Part shown: piece by piece, positions 45,601 to 55,600 of the stretch
Numbering within the stretch: the first letter of the stretch is position 1
Layout of the letters: every line of letters begins with the position of its first letter
DNA from: Rapana venosa
Taxonomy: Eukaryota > Mollusca > Gastropoda > Neogastropoda > Muricidae
Direction: 5' to 3'
DNA length: 64,000 nt
NCBI GenBank assembly: GCA_028751875.1
Contig: CM054155.1
Coordinates: forward strand, 10,143,755 to 10,207,754
Notes under the pieces: generated by a model
Database searches by the model: none
Told to the model about the DNA's origin: nothing
What the model saw: only the letters and a program-made list of their open reading frames with translations
Position numbers and translations under genes: made by a program

Positions 45601-48600
45601 AAGGAAGAAACTCACCTTGGTAAATAGCGGTGTTATAAATACGAAGAAAATGTCATAGATGAACAGAAGACCAAGCAGTACTGTACACGCCTGTACAACA
45701 AAGAGAAGAATAACATTATAATGGGTGTATAGATTTGTTGGTTAGCTGCAGCATACAAATCCATGATCACACACATTCTAAACAGTAATAATAATAATAA
45801 TAATAATAATAAAGAGAATGTGTGTGTGTGTGTGTGTGCGTGCGTGCATGTGCATGACTGGATGTATGTATTTGTGCCTATATATATATATGCATATGTT
45901 GTTTGCATGTTTCAGGAGGGAGGAGGTAAATGAGGGTTGAACACACACACACACACAGCGCCCCCCCCCCCCCCCCCCCCCCATCACCCCACCCCACACA
46001 CACACACAAACTGTAAAACTAACACACTTGACAGTCTTACCCTGAGGCTAGGCATGAGCAGGGCCCTCATGACATACAGGCAGAAGCAGAAGCCAATGAT
46101 GTCCTGTAGGATCCAGGCATAACTGCAACAACCAGTACTTTCCTTCACGTACATAATAATAATAATAATAATAATAATAATGTATGGAATTTATATAGCG
46201 CTGAATCTTGTAAAGCAACAAATCAAAGCGCTCAGATTTCATTTCATACCACTTTAAGTCACGGCAGATTTCTCTCCGTGAAATTCGGGCTGCTCTACCC
46301 GGGGAGATACATACACACATACATACATACACACAGCTGTCAGTTTCCCCCACTTTCAGCTGCTCTCAGTTTCTATTCATCCCATCCCAGCCCAGATGGG
46401 GCCAGCTGGTGCTACTCATAGCAGGAACTGACCACACTTGGACTGGGTGAAAGGAAAGGGCCATAAAGGGTCACTCTTCTTCATCAAACGCTCAGACAGC
46501 AACTATCGTTGTCTGTCATAGGACCAAAAAAATGCATTGTGCTGCCGTAAAGTGCCTGAAAAATCAGACCCAGCACGTCTGACTTTGGTGTAGGAGAGAA
46601 TTGTTATCTTTTCAGTCTTTCTGGAAAATCAAGGCAGGAGAATGGACCGAGAAAGCAGGAAAATAGACAAGAGGGAGGTGACAGGAAGAAAAGGAACAGG
46701 GTTGAAAGAAAGAGAGGGATAGAAAAGAGGGAACTACAAGCACAGAATTTCCAGAAGGTGGGGATGATATTTATACTGACAACTACCCCCCACCCCACCA
46801 TGGGGGATAAAGGGTAAAAAATAAAGGATAAATGGGTTTCCTTTTCATGGCAAACATTCTTGCACTTTCTTTTTTTGCCAAAAACAAGGCCCAGGCTTCT
46901 CACATGATTGTAACAAGAGAAAAACATAAAATGAACTGTTCTGCTACATGTGTCAAACCTCTCCAATGCTGTTGTGCAAAATGACAGCTCTAGGTTAAGG
47001 TGGGACATGGGGGTCAAAACTGGTGAAATGTTGTTTACAAGCTTATGTTAGAAGTTGTACCATACATTGAAAGGGCATCAATTGTAAATGCTAAAAATCT
47101 ATAAATTATTCCTTTTTATGCACTGTTGCCATGGAAACAATCCAAAATGGCTGCCAAAACGAAATGTTTCAAACTCCTAGGCGGTTTTTATCTATATCAG
47201 GTACAAGAAACCAGTTTCTTCAGACATGTTTTACAACCTAATTTCTTTAAATTCACGCAAGGAAATCTCCATATTTTCATCTAGCAATATTTTATTCTAA
47301 AAAACCATGATTTTGGCCCCTTTTAGACCCGTATCTAACCTTAAACAACTAGCATATGTTGGGATGAATCGAACAACAATAAGATGTAACAACTTCACTG
47401 AGAGCTTCAGGCAAAAGAAACACGGATAGAGGTGCTTCAAGTATTCCCATAGTCCATGAAAAAGAACATCTTCAATAATCATGCTACCTTTGAGTCCAGT
47501 GTGACATCTTCTTCTTCTTCCTCATCAAACACTCAGACAGCAACTATCACTGACTGTCATATGAGCCAAAATGCGTTGCACTGCTGTTAAGCGCCTGACA
47601 AGACAGGCCTAGCACATCCAACATCTTATTTCACCTGCTGGGATCACGCAAGCTGCATCCCATAGATTCAAGTACTTTTCTGCCTAATTCGTTAAGTTCA
47701 TCAATGTTGACTTGCATACTGAACTATGGATGTTTTGAGTTTCTCTGCTGCTTTGATGCAGCTAAATGTTCAGATGTGAAAGAGACAGGAAAGACAAAAC
47801 TGTCTGATGCATACATGGACCACAAGTGACACATCTCTACAACTTCAGTATGATCTACGTACCATGAGTGCTGTGCCTGCAGCTTTGACTGAAGCTATAC
47901 CTTAAAAAGAAGAATGTGTACATGCTCAGAATATACACCTCTGAAGTACTGGCTGCAATATATACCACTGTGAACAAGCCTCATACCCTGTTCAAATCGT
48001 CATGTTCTTTCTTCTTTATTGTGGACATCTAAAAGCATTTTTACCAGTTGTTCCTAATCTATCGCTGGATCAGTTTTTGTCTGAACCATCGCTATTGTTG
48101 GACACTGTGTTAGCGCTATTAAGAAGTGTGAAAATTCAGAACTTGGTAATTTGTTGAAGTTTTATTATATTTCAACTATGATATCTAGCATCGTTTTCAG
48201 CTCATGTTCAATTTTTCCTGTTCAGGTTTTTATTGTTGTTGTTGATGTCTAAAATCACTTGACGTGAGTGAACAGACTTGTTAAACTGAAGATATCCCAC
48301 CCTGCGATGCTGACCATCAGCCCACTGCTGCGCTAACACAGCCCCATCTGCCACCCATTCCTGGGCCTCCACAGCCTACTCCCTTCACACTCCTGCCTGC
48401 CTGCCTGCCTGCCTACCTCTGGTGGCGGAAGACGACCCAGACGGTGACAAAGGCGGCCGCCAGCAGCACCAGCACCAGGCTGCGCACCTGAGGAGGGCGC
48501 TTCCAGCAGGGCAGACGGCTCACGGGCACGCGGGCATCCCAGGGCACCAGTCTCTTCCAGAAGGGCAGGAAGGCTTGGAAGAGGCCGTTGATGCCCGCCA

Positions 48601-51600
48601 GGCAGAAGATGGCGATGATGACGTACACTGTGACACAGACAGAATCAATCCGTTGTTTGTTTTTCTTAAACACCTCTACATCTTTACTTCTTGCCACACC
48701 GCTATAAACTACAACCTCTTTCCTTCATACCCCTCTGTCAACACGCTTCTACATCTTTACTTCATACCACACTGTCAATACGCTTCTACATCTTTACTTC
48801 ATACCACACCATCAATACAATTCGACTTATTTACTTCATACCATACAATCAATACACTTCTACATCTTTACTTCATACCACACTGCTATACACTTCTACA
48901 TCTTTACTTCATACCATACCACTATACACTTCTAACAATAGAATCAGTTCTTATTCAGAGCTTTCCTCACAGTCGATAGTTGCTTGTTTTTGTTAAAAAA
49001 CAAAACAAAACCCACAATGGCAGATGACTGAATCATGTCACTCAAAAGCATATGTACACAAAATATGAGTTAGGGTACGCAGGGAGTTGGGGAACTGGGA
49101 AACAAACTGATAGAGATTCAGATCTAAAAAGTACATAAGCACTAGACAGAAATGACATGAAAAGAAATCTGGGAGGCAAAAAAGAAAGACTTGTTCACAT
49201 GCATGCAGGGACATACACAAACAGGGTACACGCACACGCGCACACACACACTGTTCACTGACTTATGGTAGCCTTCTCTTTGGTCCTCACAATAATCTAT
49301 CATTCATAACAATACTCACACATCTTTCTTTTTATCTACTTTTGCTGTTGTTTATTTTTCTTTGCGTTTTTGCTTTCTCACTCTTAACATTATTTGTAGC
49401 TCAGGCGTGGTTTGATATCTTAAGTTCTTTTTGTGGTGTTTTTTGGTTTTATTTCTTGCGCTGGCACACACACACACACTTACACACACTCAAAAACACA
49501 CACTTATACACACACACACACAGACTTACCTAAGTAATCATAGAAGAAGTAAAGGAGTGTCAGGCTAACACAGAAGAAGATCACCAAACCAATGCTCATG
49601 GCGATTCCCATTCCCAAAGATACGGTCTCCTTCTCTTCCTCCTCCTCCTCTTCCTCCTCCCCCTCTCTTGATCCTCTCCGCTGTTTCCTGTCAGAAAAAA
49701 CTATATGTGACAGAAATTTTTTGGGTGTGGATTATATAGACATCAACCCATGCAAACAAATAAAACAAAAAGAAACAAAACAAAATCAACCAAACCAAAC
49801 AAAATCAACCACGCAATATCATAAGAGGTAAAGGTAAAGGTGTTCCCATAACCTATGCAGTCAATGGGGAGCGAGATGTCAGAGACCTCAGCTTCTCAAA
49901 AGGGCCAGCATATTGAGGGTGGCACCCATCTCCTCTTTCTCACTGCTATACCTTCCATGATCCTAAAGATGGCAGGTACCCATTTACAGCTGGGTGAACT
50001 GGCAGACTGTACTGAAACCAAGGTGCGCACACAGTCACCCATCCACTTGGTTACCACGCTCAATGCTGCTTCATTAACCCTAGCTTGAAGAAAGCGATGC
50101 TCAGTGGTCCCCAGATTATCATAAAGCAGACTCAGTTTCAGGATGACCTCATGAAAAGGACTGGAGATCAGTTAACACTCAAAAGCACCTACTAATGGAG
50201 TGCAGAGGACTAATTCAGAGGTTTGAACCATCAACTCATGGCCACGGTTTCCAGTCACAGAGGGTGTTCACTTCACACCCAGTAGCACACTTATTATGGA
50301 AATGTAAAGTAGGTCAGAGATTCAAACACTAAACTCATGGCTTTAATGGCATGGTTTTTTTTGGTCACAATGGAGGCTTCCCATAGAGAGAGTTTTACCT
50401 CAGAGTTGTCACTGGTTCTTAAAGTTCTCCATATGATAGAGTTGCTTTCAGATGAAACTATATCCCCAAAGTCAGAATAAGGCTACTAATATTAATGGTG
50501 GGTAGGGGGGGGGGGGGGGAAGCCAGGTGTATGTGTACACAGAAATCCCACCACTGGTGATTCTTGGAGCTTCAGCTGAAAAAAGAAAGAAGAAAAAAAG
50601 GAGAATCTTTTAGTTTGTTTATTTGTTTGTTCCTTGGCTGGAGCTCCGAGGGTTTACCAATTCTGTGTACACATATACCACCATTTTTGCCCACCATGAA
50701 GGCAGCCGCATTCCAACTTCAGAGACAGAGGAAAGAATACCCTGAGGTTCATCCCCCAACCAGTCTGTACAAAAACATACCGCTGTGTACACATACTGAC
50801 AACATGTACATCTTTTGTACCAGGGTGGTCAGTTTTGGCCAATGGTATGACTTTAACACAAAACATACCCAGCCAGCATATAACACCCAAAACTTCCCTC
50901 GAGCTTTGGGTTAAATACATACATTATCTATCTCTACTTTAAGGGAGAGAGTCCCTCTTTCCCAGTACATGTGCACTGCGCACATTTGAATGCTACCGTA
51001 ACCCAGTAGTGGGTGATACGGACAGAAGGGTTAATAGATGGTTAGTTACCCTATAGCTGGTTACCGGTAGGGAAAAGGTTAAAAGCCACTGATAAAGCTT
51101 CTGCCAAGTGGCTGATGAGTTTGTAAAGGTAAAGGTGTCCCATAACCTTTAAGGTCATAGGGGAGCGAGGCGTCAGAGACCTCAACTTCTCCAGGGCCAG
51201 CATATTGAGGGCGGCGCCCATCTCCTCTCCCTCGCCGCTTTACCTTCCCTGACCCTGAGTTTAAATACACATGAAATTTTCACTGTGCTGTCTCTCTGGG
51301 AAGGCTCTGAAGAGAAACGGAGAGAGACAGAAATGACTGGCACCCACTTGCTATGATGGGCGCTGGCGGAAAGGTAGGCCCCTGTGACCGCGCACAGTGT
51401 GGCCAGACTGAACATGACGATGATGTTGGGGTCAAAGCGGGGAGCGGTGGGGGAGTACAGCCACACCCTCACCTCCTTCCCCAGCTTCTGCACGTCCACA
51501 TCATTATCATAGGATTAGCATCACCACCCACTGGGTTTTTAAAAAAAAAATGAAATGGTCAGAAAACAATTAAAAAAAAAAAAATTTTAAGAAAAAAACA

Positions 51601-52569
51601 TACTATCAGATGAAATATCACACGGCAACATTTTTGCGGTATCTGCAGTGAAATGCCTTTGCCATCCATTTTCTCTGCTTTTGTTATTCAATTTTGCTAC
51701 CTACTTTGGTCTCACACTTTTACTATTTTGTGTATACACACACGTAGACACAGAAAGACAGACACATGCACACACATATATGCACACACACACACCCTAC
51801 ACACTCACACACCTTACTCATAATTAGTGTCCGAACAGTTTTTAACTCTCAGAAAGCATTTGTAACTTTAGATGATTGTGAGTATGTAGAGCAGAAATTT
51901 CCCAAAACAGGCAGAAACCCCCCACAAAGACACAGAAAAAACAAACACTGAGAGGAAACAGATAGACCAGAGCAACATACATACATACACAACACACACA
52001 CACACACACACACCACAGAGAAAAGTGCAAAGAGGACAGAGGACAGAACAAAAAAGACAGAAAGAGAGAGAGCACACACAGTGAAGATGAAAGGTGGACA
52101 CAGACAAAGATGGACATGAACAGATGAATGTGCGGCAGACAAACAACAGACAAGGAAAAGAACAGCTGGACACTGATTCTGACCATGCAACAACAGACGA
52201 CAAGAGCCCTGGAAGAACAAGGACAACACTAGAACAAGGACAACACTAGAACAAGGACAACATTAGAACAAGGACAACACTAGAACAAGGACAACACTAG
52301 AACAAGGACAACACTAGAACAAGGACAACACTAACAGATCTATCCAGATGGACAGACAGTTCAGCAGGTCAGGGAGGTGAGAGAAGAGAAGACTGACCAT
52401 CAAAGCAAAGAAGTCATCATGGAGGATGGTGGCCACGGTGATGTTGACAGAGTTGTACTCTGTGCTGTTCCCACCTGGTGGAATCTGAACACACAACCAA
52501 GGAGACTTTCTCTCTCTCTGTCTCTGTCCTCTTCTTTCTGTCTCTTTTTCTGTCTCTGTCCGTCCCTCT

Positions 52570-52663
<94 letters not shown>

Positions 52664-55600
52664 GTATGCCTCTTAATCTTATTCTCATTCTCTCTGCTGT
52701 CATTCAAATCCTAGGTGAGTCGAAACTAATCATCAGTGGATTTTTCTGTCTTCTCTGTATGGTTTACAGATTGGCTGAAGTCATTTCCTTCTGCTTTTGT
52801 GTTCTATCTGTTTTTTCACACTTTACAGTGGGTGTGTTACTAGCAAGGGGACGGGATAGCTCAGTGGTCGGAGCACTCGCTTTCCCCCAGCCAAGTTAAG
52901 CAGCGTTGAGCGTGGTTACCAGTTGGATGGGTGACCGTTTGCGCGCCTTGGCTTCAGTACAGTCCCCCAGTTCACCCAACTGTAAATGGGTACCTGCCTC
53001 TTTAGGGTCAGGGATGGTAAAGCAGTGAGGGAGAGGAGATGGGCACCACCCTCAATATGCTGGCCCCTAGAGAAGTGAAGTCTCTGACGCCTCGCTCCCC
53101 TACGACCACATAGGTTATGGGACTCCTTTACCTTTTATTACTAGCAAAATGTAGTGCACAAAGAGAGGTGCTACAATTTACCAAAATAAATGATGTGACT
53201 CATTTAGTCATTTTAAATAGTTCACACACATTCACATAAACACACAGGCACACACACAACACACACAACACACCACACACACAGATGCACGCACACATAC
53301 ACATGCACACACATGCATGTGCACACACACATGCATGCACACACACACGCACACGCACGTGGACACACACAGACATACATGCGCACACACACACGTGCAC
53401 ACTCTCTCTCACACACACCACAAAACTGACCAGGGTAGTCTGGTTCGCCATGTTGATAACCAAAGCGGCCACACCCCCTCTGCGCTGAATAATGTCGGCT
53501 TTCTCGGCGAAGTTGCAGTTACCACGAGCAACGGCCACCACCTGACCACTGACGTTGGAAAAGACGTCTGTACAACCATCGTGGTCGCTGTAGTTTGCTA
53601 GCAAGGAGGACAGCTGCACACAAAGTGCCTCCCTCTGTTTCAGTTCCAGTGATTTGGCTCAAGAAGCTGTCAATGCATAGATCTACAGTTATATGGTGAA
53701 CATTCAAACATACCCAAGAACGCAGGCTATGACATCAAATACAAAAAAAATTCAATATGAGGAAGAGAAAGATCAAGACTAAAAGAGTCTCGAAGAAGAA
53801 ATCTATTCTGATATGTTATATACATGCCACTGAGCACTAGTAGTAGTACTAGTAGTGAGAATAGTCTTGATCATGGCATGAAATTTGTTATAAATTGAAA
53901 GTGACTATTTATCAAACAGATTCTGAGTGTATTTCAATCTCTGACATAAACAAACCAAATCACACTGCACAGTGCATGGACTTTTGACCAAGATTAAGCC
54001 ATGGAGCTCAGAGAGGTATCATCAAGGTGGGCTCTGACTGGGAGACTTCTGACAGAAGAAGAACAAAACCCAGGACTGAACATAGGTCACAGCAAGTTTT
54101 ATTGATAGGGTTAACTCATTGGAGTCGCAGTGAAATGGATCCAGCCATTTTGCAGTGTCGCATGATTTTGGCTATATTTGAAAAATTCAGCAGACTTACC
54201 CAACATAATAATGACATACACATTATATATCATTGAAAAGTTTATAATGTCTTCTTTTGAGATTGTTTCACAGTTTTTTTAATAGATGACTGTATTTATT
54301 TTTTACAAATTTCCAAAATATGTCACTGAATGCTGAAAAATAAAAAGTTTTGAAAATTAGGGTTGGTATCTTAACCTCTTAACTGCCCAGTGCAAGTGCA
54401 CCCTATATGCCAGGGAATAAAATTCTTATGTACCACTGCTATGTTCATATCCCTCTTACTCAGAAACTACTACATGAATATTCCTGATAGTCTACCCAAT
54501 GACAGTATATATATCGTAGACTACTTCGAGTCAAGCTCAAATTAGTTAGCATGATATTTCACTGCGAAAATATATTTAAAATGTAAAACATCGACCACAA
54601 ATACGATTTCTTCATCACCACTGTCATTCGAGTACCCCCGATCTCAATAATGTCAAACATATGTCTAGGCCAAATCTCATTCATTGTTTTTTAAATACAC
54701 GATCTCCTGAATCATACGCGATCGTTTTCATCAATGTTAGGTAAATCTAGAGTTTTATTTGCCACTTTTACAGCTGTGTAAAGTTATTTATGCCTTCAAC
54801 AAGAAGTGTCAGCAATTTTGAACAAGAACTTCCCAAGCAGTCATGCAAAAAAACACAAAATACGAGCGAAAAAACGATCGTTTTTTGCCACGGTTTTTGC
54901 AGCTCGATGTTGCCAAGCAACAGGAGAGTGACCTCCATTAATTTTGGAGTTGTTTCCCTTTAACTGTAGTCAAGGAAGCAGGCTTGTTTACTTTGGTTCG
55001 ACACCCCAGAAATTTTCCGGGTTGTTGGCGTATAGGGTGCACGTTTAGCCCCGGAGAATTTTTGGGGTAAGGCAGTCTAGTGGTTAAATGGCTTGAACTA
55101 TTCATCAACTAGTCCCCTTGAACCAATGTGATGATTTTTCACCAAAGTAAAGTTCTCTGAAGCTGGCTGAATCCATGTGATGTCACTTTTTGTACAACAG
55201 ATTTTTTTTTTAAAAGAATCATAACACTGGAGTGCCTGAAATCCCAAAGATATCACTTGTTGACATGTCAAACAAAATTGGCCAACAGATAAAAACTAGG
55301 CAAGCTTATGGTCAAGGAAAGCAACTACGTTTAGAAAAATGATTGCCCTACAGGCAAGAGTACTTTCCCTTGAGTTAACCATCGCTTTGTGTTTTTTTTA
55401 AAAATTCGTAAGTCTGCCGATTCTTAAGCTTTGGCACATCACAGTAAAGGAAAAGAGTGCCGAAGCTTAAGCTTCAGCACAACCTCAATGAGTAAAGCAT
55501 TGGGTGTCCTACTGATACATTAGTTCAAAACTGGAACCATTACACACCACTGAAGTTAACTAGTACCAGTTGAGTGCTGGGGTTCTTTTGCCATTCTGGA

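Noticed and set aside
52885..52945. Possible 5S rRNA gene
   Set aside because: Only the internal promoter part resembles 5S; it is embedded in a 291-bp SINE with target duplications and repeated elsewhere in the window.
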